A DNA stretch of 64,000 bases from Sphingomonadales bacterium (GTDB taxonomy: Bacteria; Pseudomonadota; Alphaproteobacteria; Sphingomonadales; Sphingomonadaceae), in contig JADJXT010000001.1 of NCBI GenBank assembly GCA_016720115.1, forward strand, positions 62,001 to 126,000, in the 5' to 3' direction. Of the stretch, positions 1-9,462 are shown piece after piece. The notes beneath the pieces are model-generated. The model worked only from the letters and a program-made list of their open reading frames with translations, was not told where the DNA came from and did no database searches. A program made the position numbers and the translations under genes. How positions within the stretch are numbered: position 1 is the first letter of the stretch; every line of letters begins with the position of its first letter.

Positions 1-1
1 C

Positions 2-430
2 TGCGAGCTGGGCGTTGCCCGCTTCGCCCCTGTCCTCACGCAGCGTTGCGTGGCGGACAAGCTGAAACCCGAAAGGCTGCGGACGCAGATGATCGAGGCA
101 GCCGAGCAATGCGAACGCACGGCTTTGCCCGAAATCGGCGAGCTGGCGAAACTCGATGCGCTGTTGCGCGACTGGCCATCGGACCGGACCCTGTTGTTCT
201 GCGACGAACGCGGCGGCGCGCCGCTGATTTCGGTTTTGCAGGCACGGGCCCACAGCAAGGCGGCGATCCTGATCGGCCCCGAAGGCGGGTTCAGCGATGA
301 AGAAAATGCGGCAATCCGGGCATTACCGCAGGCCATCGCGGTATCCCTCGGCCCGCGCATCTTGCGCGCTGACACAGCGGCGGTTGCGGGAATTTCTGTC
401 TGGATGGCGGCCTGCGGCGACTGGGGCTAA
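2..430 (+). CDS. rsmE: 16S rRNA (uracil-1498-N3)-methyltransferase RsmE, C-terminal part
   Basis: The gene is truncated by the window edge; about 142 C-terminal residues are visible. RsmE is a SPOUT (trefoil-knot) enzyme that methylates N3 of U1498 in 16S rRNA using S-adenosylmethionine. The family signatures are all present in order: ELGV near the first visible residues, the EAAEQCER segment, GPEGGFSDEE, and LGPRILRADTA, which together form the SAM-binding knot. The last motif has ADTA where ETA is usual, a conservative change. The reading frame is open from base 2, so the true start lies outside the window. It converges with the secreted protein gene at 427-2427, and the two stop codons overlap by 4 bases. 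The family assignment is firm. Confidence 0.93.
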   Translation, partial: CELGVARFAPVLTQRCVADKLKPERLRTQMIEAAEQCERTALPEIGELAKLDALLRDWPSDRTLLFCDERGGAPLISVLQARAHSKAAILIGPEGGFSDEENAAIRALPQAIAVSLGPRILRADTAAVAGISVWMAACGDWG

Positions 431-2427
431 TCGACCCGCCCGACGAAAGTGAAGGAAAAGGTGCGCGGCCCGGAACTGTTCGCACCCAGCATCGTCCCCG
501 ATGGCTGGAACCGCAATCCCGTAAGGTTGCTGTTATAGCCGCTGCCCAATGGCGCGGTATAGGGTGCGCCGCCGCCCGGCTGGTTCGAATAGGTCACCAT
601 TGTCGACTGGTTGAAGGCGGCAAGCCCGCTATTGCCGACATTCATCGTCATCGGCGTCGAGGCATCGAAAGTGAATTCGGGCGGGAAGGGGTCGACGATC
701 ACGATGCTGTTCGAATCGACTGCGAGGTTTCCGGTGTTGCTGACGGTTATCGTGTACTGGATGCGCGCGCCGGGAATCGCCTTCGGGTTCGAGCCACTCA
801 CGCCGTCAGAAAGCACGGTCGACGTCTTGGTCACGACCAGCGTTGCATTTCCGGAAAGCCGTGTGTTGGTCAGCACGCATGTGATGACGTCCCCCAATAC
901 CGGAGTGATGTTCCCCGGCATTGTGGTCGGGAAACTGGACGTTACCCCGTTTGTGGCATTGGTGCACGAAAGCGCCTGCGTATATTGGCTCAGGCTTCCC
1001 GGGCCGGACATGATTTCGTCGAGCGCATAAGCTGTCCCGGCATTGAGCTGGACCAGGCCGGTATTGCCGCCGTTAACGGTGGAGCCTGTGCCGGTGGTTG
1101 TAGCCGAAGCGACCACCGTTACCCCGTCGTTGATACGGACGGTGAACTGGTCCGTATTGAACCGTCGACCGCCGGAGCCCATCGCCTTGCGCAGCCGGAT
1201 ATGCGGGTGGGCGGCGTTGGTGAAGGTGCAGTTGATCGCATCGCCAAATTGCAGCGCGCCAAAGACATAGCTGGTCGTCTGCACATTATTCGGCAACGGC
1301 GTGGACGAACTGGTAGCGCCGTTGGTGCAGGTCAGGCGGCCGCTATATTTAGAAAGCGCACTCACGCTGCCCGACGCCATTGTTTCCGAAAGCGTCAGCG
1401 ACAGGCCCGATGCCAGCGACAGCGGCGCTGCCGCAAAGGGGCCGTTGCCTGTTCCGGAGGTTATCCCGCTGGCCAGCGTGGTTCCTGATGATGTCGCACT
1501 GACACGAAAATTGAACTGGTCCGACGGATCGACGCGGGCACCGATGATCGACTTGCGCAGTCGCATCGACGCAAAGCGGACTGCGAACATCGCCCCTTGC
1601 AGCCCGCCTGCCTGCATGTTGGCGGTGACCTGGGTAGGGCTGGTCGACCCGACGATATAACCGCCCACCGTCCCGGCCACACCGGTTTCGGTGAAGGTGC
1701 TGGTGCCGACCCCGCTGATCGCAGGATAGGTGTTGCCGCTGATCGGATTGACCTGGTCGAGTATCGTCCAACCCGTGCCGTTGGTCACGAATTCGAGGTT
1801 TTCGCCATTGTTGGTCGATTCGGCATCGGCGGCGACAAAGGAATATAGCGTCACCGCAGGCGCACCGGGCGGCGGTGTGATGGTAATTCCTGAAAAGACG
1901 AGCGACTTGGATCCCGCCGACGCCGTGTATAATATCGGTCGGCCCGGAATCCCCATGAACGCGCTATTCCCGACCGCCGCGCCGCTCCACGAAGGCGCGA
2001 CCACCGAACTGAACGCCGTCGAGCCTGTCGGCGTGGCCTTCAGATTGAACGAAAGCGTCGATCCATCGGATAGCGAGAAGCTGAAATTCTGGCCCGATGC
2101 CGAACGTGCGGTGGCATCGTTGTAGGTGCTGAAATCGAGCCAGCAATAGGTCTCCCAGCCCTGCGGCGCCGTCCCCTGCATGGTGGCAGGTGCACAGCTT
2201 TGCGCGAGCGCAGGTGCGGCCGACACCGCCAAAAACATCGCGACCAGCATCAGAAAGTGTCGGGCGAGTTGGATCAAGCCAGGTATCCAATCATCCTTTT
2301 TGGGCCCATTTGGGTGACGAGAGAAGCAGGCACCATAGAATGATCCGGTTAACGTGAAGTAATCATGGTAACTTTTCCGAACCGATATGGATGATTTTAC
2401 ATCTTGAAGCGCGCAGAAATGGCCCAT
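427..2427 (-). CDS. secreted beta-rich protein with C-terminal DUF11-type domain
   Basis: Function unknown. A hydrophobic signal sequence ending in APALAQ lies around residues 58-75. The long polar stretch before it suggests that translation may really begin later, for example at a TTG about 50 codons in or at Met60. The mature part is rich in Ser, Thr, Gly and Asn, as in extracellular beta-sandwich proteins. It has an N-terminal domain, then two related blocks containing MRLRKSIIG and IRLRKAMGS with SDQFNFRV/TDQFTVRI, which are an internal repeat of SpaA/prealbumin-like type. It ends in a module carrying SDGVSGSNPKAIPGA. The same motif ends the two genes on the other strand (2468-5596 and 5675-6646). 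No sortase motif or transmembrane anchor is visible. It is divergent from 2468, with only about 40 bp for both promoters. A surface or matrix protein is likely. Confidence 0.75.
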   Translation of the reverse strand: MGHFCALQDVKSSISVRKSYHDYFTLTGSFYGACFSRHPNGPKKDDWIPGLIQLARHFLMLVAMFLAVSAAPALAQSCAPATMQGTAPQGWETYCWLDFSTYNDATARSASGQNFSFSLSDGSTLSFNLKATPTGSTAFSSVVAPSWSGAAVGNSAFMGIPGRPILYTASAGSKSLVFSGITITPPPGAPAVTLYSFVAADAESTNNGENLEFVTNGTGWTILDQVNPISGNTYPAISGVGTSTFTETGVAGTVGGYIVGSTSPTQVTANMQAGGLQGAMFAVRFASMRLRKSIIGARVDPSDQFNFRVSATSSGTTLASGITSGTGNGPFAAAPLSLASGLSLTLSETMASGSVSALSKYSGRLTCTNGATSSSTPLPNNVQTTSYVFGALQFGDAINCTFTNAAHPHIRLRKAMGSGGRRFNTDQFTVRINDGVTVVASATTTGTGSTVNGGNTGLVQLNAGTAYALDEIMSGPGSLSQYTQALSCTNATNGVTSSFPTTMPGNITPVLGDVITCVLTNTRLSGNATLVVTKTSTVLSDGVSGSNPKAIPGARIQYTITVSNTGNLAVDSNSIVIVDPFPPEFTFDASTPMTMNVGNSGLAAFNQSTMVTYSNQPGGGAPYTAPLGSGYNSNLTGLRFQPSGTMLGANSSGPRTFSFTFVGRVD

Positions 2428-2467
2428 TCTTTATGATTAATAAAGCAATTGCGGATATCGCCATCCT

Positions 2468-5400
2468 GTGCATAGATATTCGTCAACCTCATTTACAACC
2501 CTGATTGACAGAAACCGGTCCGCCCCTAGATTTTGGGCCTGGCTGGCGCTGTTGGGCCTGCTTTGCGCACTGGCTTCGGTTGCCAGCGCCAACCAGACAC
2601 CGTCGAATAGCAGCGGCACCAATCCGGTAACCAAAACTTTCCCCGGCACAACCACGATGGTTGTTACGGTAGCTGGAACCAATGCGTCGGTTTATGATCC
2701 GTCCAACCCGTTGAACGCAACCGGCGGGGCGACATCAGCCATGCTGTCTCCAGCGATTTTAGCGACAACCGATGCCGTTGACGTCGACGTCCTGCCGACC
2801 GGGTGTTCCACAGCGACGCCACGATGTGCCAATCGCGGAACGATTACTTTGACTTTCAGTGCCCCGGTGCGCGATCCTGTAATCCACATTTCCGGGCTCG
2901 GCGCCAATCGCAGCGGGACGACATTGTTCAACACCTCGCTGGTGATGACTTCTTGGACCGCATCGGCCAAACCGATACTTTCAGCGACAAACGGCAACAG
3001 CAATTTCATCGTCAGTGGGGATGAAATCCGTGCATTGACCGTAAACGGCCAGCCTACCTGCACGACAGCCAACGCCGCCGGTTGCGGAAGCGTCCGGCTC
3101 ACTGGAACGCTCACATCGGTCACGTTCCAGCTCGATCTGCTGATGGCAGGCAGCGGCACCGCAACCAATGCGGATGGCTGGACGATAACCGCATCGATCG
3201 ATGAAGATTTCGGCGATGCGCCTGCCAGCTTCGATCCGACAGCGGCTGCCAGCCATATCATTGGCGGCTATTATCTGGGCGCCGGGGTGACGGTGGAAAA
3301 CGCCGCAGTGACCAATCTCAATGGCACGCCGGTAACGCCCAGCCCGATCGCCAACGCAACCGCTTCATCGGACGGAAATGACGATGGCGCGACTTTCGGA
3401 ACGCTGGTCCGCGGACTGGCTTCAACCATCGACGTCGCCGTTACGGGAAGCGGCGGGCGGCTGCAGGGATGGATCGACTGGGCCGGAGATGGCAGCTTTG
3501 CAACTGCAGGCGACCAGATTGCCACCAATGCCGTGGATGGCGGGGCGGGCGATACCGACGGTCTGACAAATGGTGTCATCCGTTTGTCGGTAACACCGCC
3601 AGCGGGGACAACCCAAGTTACGCGATTCGCCCGTTTCCGCTGGTCGCCCACAGCCGGGGTCGGCCCTACCGGCCGCGGGACAGTCGGCGAGGTAGAGGAT
3701 TATCAGGTCACCATCTACCCCCAGCGGGCCGATCTTTCGCTGTCCAAAACCGTCAGCGATGCATCGCCGGCGCCAGGCGCTTCGCTCAGCTATACGTTGA
3801 CGGTGACCAGCGCGGCATCCCCCACATCGACCGCTACGGCAACCGGAATTACGGTGCGGGACACGCTGCCATCGGGCTTCACTTTTGCCAGCGCCGGCGG
3901 CACCGGAAGCTATAATAACGGCACCGGCGTGTGGAGCGTCGGCAGCCTGGCACCCGGCGCATCGGCCAGCATCACCATCAACGGCACGGCAACGGGCAGC
4001 GCCGCGACCACAGTCACCAATATTGCCCAGATCACCGCCAGCAGCCTGACTGACCCCGATTCCACGCCCAATAACGGCGTGACCAGCGAAGACGATTATG
4101 CCTCGGTTTCTTTCACAACCGCAGGCATCTATAATTGCCCCATCGGGACAACCGCAACCGGATCGGGTTATGCGACGAGCGGAACGGGCGCCTATCTCAA
4201 CCAGATATTCTGGCTCGACTGGTCATGCGGGGCGACAAGCAACTTCCCGGCAGGCTCGGTCATCAACAAGAGCTGGAATGCAGGCGATGGGCTGGTTATC
4301 ACCGGGCAGGTCAGCAGCCTGACCGGCCCCGTCAGAACCTATACCACCGGAAGCTGGATGGGCGACCAACTCGACGACATGTATAGCGGCCTGAACCCCA
4401 TCGGCCTGCGCAATGCAGTCGATGGAGACGATCCGCAGTTCAATCTTGCGCTGTCAGCCACACTCAACGGGGTTCCGGTCAGCCTGCGTTATGTGCTCGC
4501 CGATGCCGAGGATGCAGGTGGTGCCATATCGGCTGAATCGATTCAGGCGACAACCAACGGCACTGCCTGGCAGACGGTTGAGCAGCAAGGTCCCGTCACC
4601 GTTATCAATGCCGGTTCGACTACAACGATTTATGATCCCACCAATACGCCATATGGTTCTGCTGTGGTGGAAACGACGGGATCGTCGATTACCTTGAACA
4701 TGACGCTGACGGGCGCGGGCGGCACGGCGGCGGCATGGGGCATATTCACCCCGTTCGACTATTCCGACGCACCGTTGACCGGCACGAGCTATGGTTCGGC
4801 CAACCATCGCACCATTCCGATCCTGCGCATGGGGGCAGGTTATACGAACGAATCAGCGGCCTATAACAGCCCGAACGCATCGGCAGATGTTGACGATGGC
4901 GTTACCATACCCTCAATGTTCTGGGGCGCTGCATCGTCCATGGCCCTCCAGGTTTCAGGCGGCGGTTACCTGTCGGGCTGGATCGATTTCAACGACGACG
5001 GCGACTTCGCCGATGCAGGCGAAAAGGTTGCAACCGACATTGTCGATGGCGGTGCAGGCGACAGCGACGGCATCGTCAATGGCGTAATCGCACTTGCCGT
5101 TACGCCACCTGTCGGCTCGACAGGAACTACGGTGACAATTGCCCGTTTCCGATACTCCTCCCTCAGTTCCGCACCATCTTCTGGATTGCACGGCTTTGGC
5201 GAGATCGAGGATTACGAGCTGAGCATCGTTTACCCGAGCCTGAGCGTGGTCAAGACCAGCTCGGTGATTTCAGACGGAGTCAGCGGCTCCAATCCCAAGG
5301 CAATCCCGGGGGCGACGGTGCGATACTGCATCCTTGTCACCAATACGGGGTCAGCCACGGCAACCAACATATCGGCAACCGACACTCTGCCTGCGGATGT

Positions 5401-5596
5401 GACATACGCAACGGGCAGCCTTGCATCGGGAACCAGTTGCAGCGGGCCCTTCACCCCGGAAGATGATGGCAACAGCGGCACTGACGAAGGCGACCCGTTC
5501 GGAATGAGCATCGCAGGGACGACTGTAACCGGATCGACCGGATCGCTCGCCGCCGGTGCGACATTTGCGATGATCTTCCACACCACCGTCGACTAA
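2468..5596 (+). CDS. large secreted protein with two GEVED domains and DUF11 repeats
   Basis: This 1042-residue exported protein of unknown role starts at GTG and has a signal peptide (residues 1-41, ending ASA). Approximate order: an N-terminal beta domain (42-245); a first GEVED domain (247-418) from DFGDAP to GEVEDYQV; a DUF11 repeat (421-550); a CshA-like block (553-755) beginning IYNCPIG; a second GEVED domain (763-920) from FDYSDAP to GEIEDYEL; and a terminal DUF11 module (924-1042) with SDGVSGSNPKAIPGA. GEVED domains carry repeated acidic turns (DDGATF, DGGAGDTDG) that may bind calcium. The protein is probably extracellular and adhesive. The gene is followed after about 78 bp by a second secreted protein with the same C-terminal module. 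No dedicated secretion system is adjacent. Confidence 0.8.
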   Translation: MHRYSSTSFTTLIDRNRSAPRFWAWLALLGLLCALASVASANQTPSNSSGTNPVTKTFPGTTTMVVTVAGTNASVYDPSNPLNATGGATSAMLSPAILATTDAVDVDVLPTGCSTATPRCANRGTITLTFSAPVRDPVIHISGLGANRSGTTLFNTSLVMTSWTASAKPILSATNGNSNFIVSGDEIRALTVNGQPTCTTANAAGCGSVRLTGTLTSVTFQLDLLMAGSGTATNADGWTITASIDEDFGDAPASFDPTAAASHIIGGYYLGAGVTVENAAVTNLNGTPVTPSPIANATASSDGNDDGATFGTLVRGLASTIDVAVTGSGGRLQGWIDWAGDGSFATAGDQIATNAVDGGAGDTDGLTNGVIRLSVTPPAGTTQVTRFARFRWSPTAGVGPTGRGTVGEVEDYQVTIYPQRADLSLSKTVSDASPAPGASLSYTLTVTSAASPTSTATATGITVRDTLPSGFTFASAGGTGSYNNGTGVWSVGSLAPGASASITINGTATGSAATTVTNIAQITASSLTDPDSTPNNGVTSEDDYASVSFTTAGIYNCPIGTTATGSGYATSGTGAYLNQIFWLDWSCGATSNFPAGSVINKSWNAGDGLVITGQVSSLTGPVRTYTTGSWMGDQLDDMYSGLNPIGLRNAVDGDDPQFNLALSATLNGVPVSLRYVLADAEDAGGAISAESIQATTNGTAWQTVEQQGPVTVINAGSTTTIYDPTNTPYGSAVVETTGSSITLNMTLTGAGGTAAAWGIFTPFDYSDAPLTGTSYGSANHRTIPILRMGAGYTNESAAYNSPNASADVDDGVTIPSMFWGAASSMALQVSGGGYLSGWIDFNDDGDFADAGEKVATDIVDGGAGDSDGIVNGVIALAVTPPVGSTGTTVTIARFRYSSLSSAPSSGLHGFGEIEDYELSIVYPSLSVVKTSSVISDGVSGSNPKAIPGATVRYCILVTNTGSATATNISATDTLPADVTYATGSLASGTSCSGPFTPEDDGNSGTDEGDPFGMSIAGTTVTGSTGSLAAGATFAMIFHTTVD

Positions 5597-5674
5597 GCAC
5601 AAACCCCAAGCCATTGCTTATATTTGTCAATACGCCTTAGCGGGCCATTAACCCAATTGGCCTATATAAAGGCC

Positions 5675-6646
5675 ATGTCCAGCCGTCGGCACATTGCGAC
5701 GCGGCGCGGTTCGCCTGACGCCGTCAGGGCCCCGGAGCACAATGCGGTCGGGCGAGGTTGGAAACTGTGCCTCTTTCTGGGCGCGCTCTGCGCCTTCCCG
5801 CAGACCGCCTGGGCCCAGTTGCAATATACCAATTCGACCGATGGAGCGGTGAACGAAAGCGTGACGCCGTGCACCAATCCCCTGGTCAGGAACTTTGCGG
5901 TCAGCCAAATCTACACGGTCGCCGACGTCAATATCGGGGTTCTGATGGCGCACACCTATCGCGGCGACGTGCGATTCTATCTGCAATCGCCCGCAGGAAC
6001 GCGGGTGCAGTTGATCAACAATATTGGCACCACCCGCAACAATGTGAACGTCCTGTTCGACGATGCCGCCAGCAATCCGATTTCAAGCCACACATCAAAC
6101 AACGATAGCGCAACGGCAGGAACCACTGTCCCGCCCTATCAGCGGACCTTTCGCCCGTTCCAGGCGTTATCGGCGTTTAACGGGCAGGAGGCAGCGGGCA
6201 CATGGCGGCTTGAAGTCTGCGACAGCCTGAACGCGGATTCCGGCACCTTTTACCAGTCAGACCTGTTCCTGACAGCCGCTCCGGCAAGCATCGGCGTAAC
6301 CAAAATCAGCTCTGTGATCAGCGACGGCATCAGCGGAACCAACCCGAAAGCGATCCCCGGGGCCGTGGTGCACTATTGCATCACCATTTCCAACGCCGGC
6401 CCCGGAACCGCTGCCGCCATTGCGGCAACCGACGCCATCCCTGCGAACATGACCTATGTTGCCGGTTCGATGATGTCAGGATCAAACTGCGGCTCCGCAG
6501 CGACCGCAGAGGATGACAATGCGATCGGAGCCGATGAAACCGACCCTATCGGCGCCTCCTTTTCTGCCGGAACGGTGGCCGTCAGCCGGGCCTCGCTGCT
6601 CAGCGCTTCGAGTTTCGCGCTGGTTTTCAGTGCAACGGTGAATTAG
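5675..6646 (+). CDS. secreted protein with P-type (proprotein convertase) domain and DUF11 module
   Basis: A 323-residue exported protein if translation begins at ATG 5675, which has AAAGG just upstream; an in-frame TTG at 5624 is the alternative. The signal sequence is unusually long and ends AWA at about residue 47. Residues 55-205 match the P/Homo B domain of subtilisin-like convertases (HTYRGDVRFYLQSPAGT near the start, TWRLEVCDS near the end). That domain usually sits behind a protease domain, but no protease is present here. Residues 208-323 form a DUF11-type module with SDGISGTNPKAIPGA, clearly homologous to the C-termini of the two neighbouring secreted proteins. It is probably cotranscribed with the gene at 2468-5596. 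Substrate and role are unknown; a carbohydrate- or protein-binding surface role is an inference. Confidence 0.75.
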   Translation: MSSRRHIATRRGSPDAVRAPEHNAVGRGWKLCLFLGALCAFPQTAWAQLQYTNSTDGAVNESVTPCTNPLVRNFAVSQIYTVADVNIGVLMAHTYRGDVRFYLQSPAGTRVQLINNIGTTRNNVNVLFDDAASNPISSHTSNNDSATAGTTVPPYQRTFRPFQALSAFNGQEAAGTWRLEVCDSLNADSGTFYQSDLFLTAAPASIGVTKISSVISDGISGTNPKAIPGAVVHYCITISNAGPGTAAAIAATDAIPANMTYVAGSMMSGSNCGSAATAEDDNAIGADETDPIGASFSAGTVAVSRASLLSASSFALVFSATVN

Positions 6647-6715
6647 CGACCAAACCCTGCCCGGCCTGCGTCGAAAATACTGGCAAAGCCTTGTTGCGGC
6701 TCGTAAAGCCTCGCC

Positions 6716-8089
6716 ATGAGCACAAAAACAGTTTCGAATCGCAACGATCCTTTGATCGAAAATCGCGATCAACTGATTACCGCAATGGCCAAGGGCGAAA
6801 AGCCCAAGGATCGCTGGCGCATTGGCACCGAGCATGAGAAGTTCGTCTATTGCACGGGCGACCATCACGCGCCTTCCTATGCCGAACCCGGCGGCATCCG
6901 CGACCTGTTGCTGGCGCTGACCGAATTTGGCTGGGAGCCGGTCTATGAGGGCGACAATGTGATCGCCATGTCGGGCCCGGACGGCACCGTCAGCCTTGAA
7001 CCCGCCGGCCAGCTCGAACTGTCCGGCGCTCCGCTTGAAAACCTGCACCAGACCTGCGCCGAAACCGGCCGCCACCTGAAGCAGGTGAAGGCGATCGGTG
7101 CAAAGACCGGCAAGGCCTTTTTGGGACTTGGCCTCTGGCCGGACAAGAAGCGTTCGGACCTGCCGATCATGCCCAAGGGCCGGTACGAGATCATGCTGCG
7201 CCACATGCCGCGCGTCGGCTCCATGGGGCTCGACATGATGCTGCGCACCTGCACCATTCAGGTCAATCTCGATTATTCGAGTGAGGCAGACATGGCGCAC
7301 AAATTCCGTACCTCGCTGGCGCTCCAGCCGCTGGCGACCGCGCTGTTTGCCAATTCGCCCTTCCTCGAAGGCAAGCCCAATGGCTTCCTCTCCTATCGCA
7401 GCCACATCTGGTCGGATACCGACCCGGCGCGCACCGGAATGCTGCCCTTCGTTTTCGAAGACGGCTTTGGCTATGAACGTTATGCCGATTATATGCTCGA
7501 TGTGCCGATGTACTTCGTTTACCGCGATGGCAAATATATCGACGCTGCTGGCCACAGTTTCCGCGACTTCCTGAAGGGCGAGCTTTCGGCCCTGCCCGGC
7601 GAGAAGCCGACAGCATCCGACTGGGAAGACCATATGTCGACCGCCTTCCCCGAAGTGCGGCTCAAAAGCTTCCTTGAAATGCGCGGTGCCGATGGCGGGC
7701 CGTGGAGCCGGATCTGCGCCCTGCCCGCCTTTTGGGTCGGGTTGCTCTACGACCAGTCGGCGCTCGATGCGGCGTGGGATGAAGTCAAGCACTGGACGAT
7801 GGAGGAGCGCGAGCTGCTTCGTTCATCGGTGCCGAAACTCGGGCTCGATGCGCCGATTGGCGGCGGCGGCACATTGCGCGACATTGCCGGGCGCATCGTC
7901 GAGATTGCGTCGGCAGGCCTCACCGCACGCAACCGCCTGAGCAGCGGCGGCGACAATGAAAGCGGCTTCCTCGATCCGCTGCGCGAAGTGGTCGCCAGCG
8001 GCAAGACACCCGCCGAGGTGCTGCTCGACAAATACACGCACGAATGGGCGGGCGATATCTCGCAAGTCTATGGCGAGATGAGCTTCTAG
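6716..8089 (+). CDS. gshA: glutamate--cysteine ligase, plant/alphaproteobacterial type
   Basis: Catalyses the ATP-dependent joining of L-glutamate and L-cysteine, the first and rate-limiting step of glutathione synthesis, in the cytoplasm. At 457 residues it has the length of the plant-type class, which also occurs in alphaproteobacteria, rather than the E. coli GshA class. Family landmarks include RIGTEHEKFVY near residue 35, VSLEPAGQLELSG near 95, the central MLRTCTIQVNLDYSS, and FEDGFGYERYADYMLDVPMYF. The start is ATG 6716, and the protein begins MSTKTVSNRND. It appears monocistronic, followed by tRNA-Trp about 140 bp downstream. Glutathione made here could serve the YghU-type transferase encoded at 59535-60443. 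The assignment is secure. Confidence 0.95.
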   Translation: MSTKTVSNRNDPLIENRDQLITAMAKGEKPKDRWRIGTEHEKFVYCTGDHHAPSYAEPGGIRDLLLALTEFGWEPVYEGDNVIAMSGPDGTVSLEPAGQLELSGAPLENLHQTCAETGRHLKQVKAIGAKTGKAFLGLGLWPDKKRSDLPIMPKGRYEIMLRHMPRVGSMGLDMMLRTCTIQVNLDYSSEADMAHKFRTSLALQPLATALFANSPFLEGKPNGFLSYRSHIWSDTDPARTGMLPFVFEDGFGYERYADYMLDVPMYFVYRDGKYIDAAGHSFRDFLKGELSALPGEKPTASDWEDHMSTAFPEVRLKSFLEMRGADGGPWSRICALPAFWVGLLYDQSALDAAWDEVKHWTMEERELLRSSVPKLGLDAPIGGGGTLRDIAGRIVEIASAGLTARNRLSSGGDNESGFLDPLREVVASGKTPAEVLLDKYTHEWAGDISQVYGEMSF

Positions 8090-8228
8090 CCCCAGAAGCA
8101 TGGCCATAAGGAAGGCCTGAAATATTGATCCGGCCAAATCGCGCAAAAAGGGGTGGGTATGCGAGAGCGCGCTTGCCCCTTTCCTTTGCAGGCGCTAAGG
8201 GCGCCTTTCTTCGCAGATGCGAATCTGC

Positions 8229-8304
8229 AGGGGTGTAGCTCAGCTGGTAGAGCATCGGTCTCCAAAACCGAGGGCCACGGGTTCGAATCCTGTCACCCCT
8301 GCCA
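8229..8304 (+). tRNA. tRNA-Trp (anticodon CCA)
   Basis: A 76-nt cloverleaf can be folded by eye. The acceptor stem pairs AGGGGTG with CACCCCT, followed by G and an encoded CCA. The D arm contains AGCTCAGCTGGTAGAGC. The anticodon stem CGGTC/GACCG-like pairs around the loop CTCCAAA with anticodon CCA, and the T arm contains GGTTCGAATCC. The gene stands alone between gshA and the convergent phytase gene. Confidence 0.97.
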
Positions 8305-8388
8305 TTTCTTCAAGCCATGATTTGCATCGCGCACAGGCCGTGGCGTCGGCATGCGCCCCGCACGGTGGCTGCCGCGCGGGGCCACATC

Positions 8389-9462
8389 TTATTTCAGGTC
8401 GAGCGCCTTCAATATGTCCGCCCAGGCGACATATTTGAAATTCTGCGTTTCCGGGGCGTTGTCCCCGTCCTGCACGACAAACAGGCCACCGGGATAGTCG
8501 GCCCCGAATTCGCCGAGCGCCAGTTCCAGCCCGTCGGTTTCCTGCACGCCATCTATCGCCCCATCGCCAATACGGAAGCGACCGACATAGCTGCCATCCT
8601 GCAACCGGTAGAGCGTATAGGCATAGTCGCCCTGGCTCGATGCGATCAGATAGCCGCCGTCTTTGCCCGACGGCGCGATCGCCAGGCCTTCTGCATCGGC
8701 GACCAGCTGCTTGCCATCGGCGCGACCCAGTTTTTCGGGCGTGTTCGAGCCATCGGGCCGCACGTCGAAGCGCCACAGGCCGACATCTTCCTCTGCAACA
8801 TAGAGCAGGCCGCTCCGGTCATCGACCACGCAACCTTCGGACTGCGTACCAAGCTTCATGCTGCGCACTACCCGGCCTTTGGGCTGTTCCGCGCGAAGGT
8901 CCAGTTCCACCTGATCGATGCGGCCATCCTTGAGCACCACAAATGCGTAAACCTGTCCGTCGCCTGCGCGCTGCCACAGGCACATGCCATAGGCCTCGCC
9001 CGGACCGACGGGGAGGTTACCGAGCGGAACCAGCTTGCGCCCGTCGGTGTCGAGTATGAACAACGCGGCGGCAGCGTTGGCCGCGTCCCGCCGGTCGCTT
9101 GCCACCACCAGAACCGACATCTTTCCGTTCACCGGCACATTGGCGCGCAAATCGACATTGTTGAGGCGCGGCGAAGGCGTGAAGGATACCGCCTTGCCCG
9201 TCATGTCAAAGACATGGATGCCCGCTTTCTTGTCGGTGCCCACGACCAGGCTCTTTGCCGGATCGGTGGGGTGGCGCCAGATCGCCGGATCGTCGGCCGC
9301 ATCGTCGGCAGTGCCGACCGGCGTGGTTTCCGCCCTGGCCTGCACCGATTGCGCCGGAAGCGCGTTCGCCATCAGTTGCGCGACCGGAATTTCAGGCGCG
9401 TCGCCCGTCGATGCGCAGCCGACCAAGGGGGCCAGCGCCAATGCCGCGATCGCCCGGCGCAT
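8389..9462 (-). CDS. beta-propeller phytase (3-phytase), lipoprotein
   Basis: A phosphatase that releases phosphate from phytate (inositol hexakisphosphate) through calcium-bridged substrate binding on a six-bladed beta-propeller. The 357-residue protein starts with a lipoprotein signal ending LVGC, so it is expected to be membrane-anchored, probably facing outward or into the periplasm. The BPP family signature DDPAIWRHP followed by SLVVGTDKKAGIHVFDMTGK is present near residues 55-90, and the acidic propeller segments follow (DGVQETDGLELA near 310). The start codon overlaps the stop of the upstream TonB-dependent receptor by one base, so the two are translationally coupled. A Pho-box-like array lies upstream of the receptor. 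The context says phosphate scavenging. Confidence 0.9.
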   Translation of the reverse strand: MRRAIAALALAPLVGCASTGDAPEIPVAQLMANALPAQSVQARAETTPVGTADDAADDPAIWRHPTDPAKSLVVGTDKKAGIHVFDMTGKAVSFTPSPRLNNVDLRANVPVNGKMSVLVVASDRRDAANAAAALFILDTDGRKLVPLGNLPVGPGEAYGMCLWQRAGDGQVYAFVVLKDGRIDQVELDLRAEQPKGRVVRSMKLGTQSEGCVVDDRSGLLYVAEEDVGLWRFDVRPDGSNTPEKLGRADGKQLVADAEGLAIAPSGKDGGYLIASSQGDYAYTLYRLQDGSYVGRFRIGDGAIDGVQETDGLELALGEFGADYPGGLFVVQDGDNAPETQNFKYVAWADILKALDLK

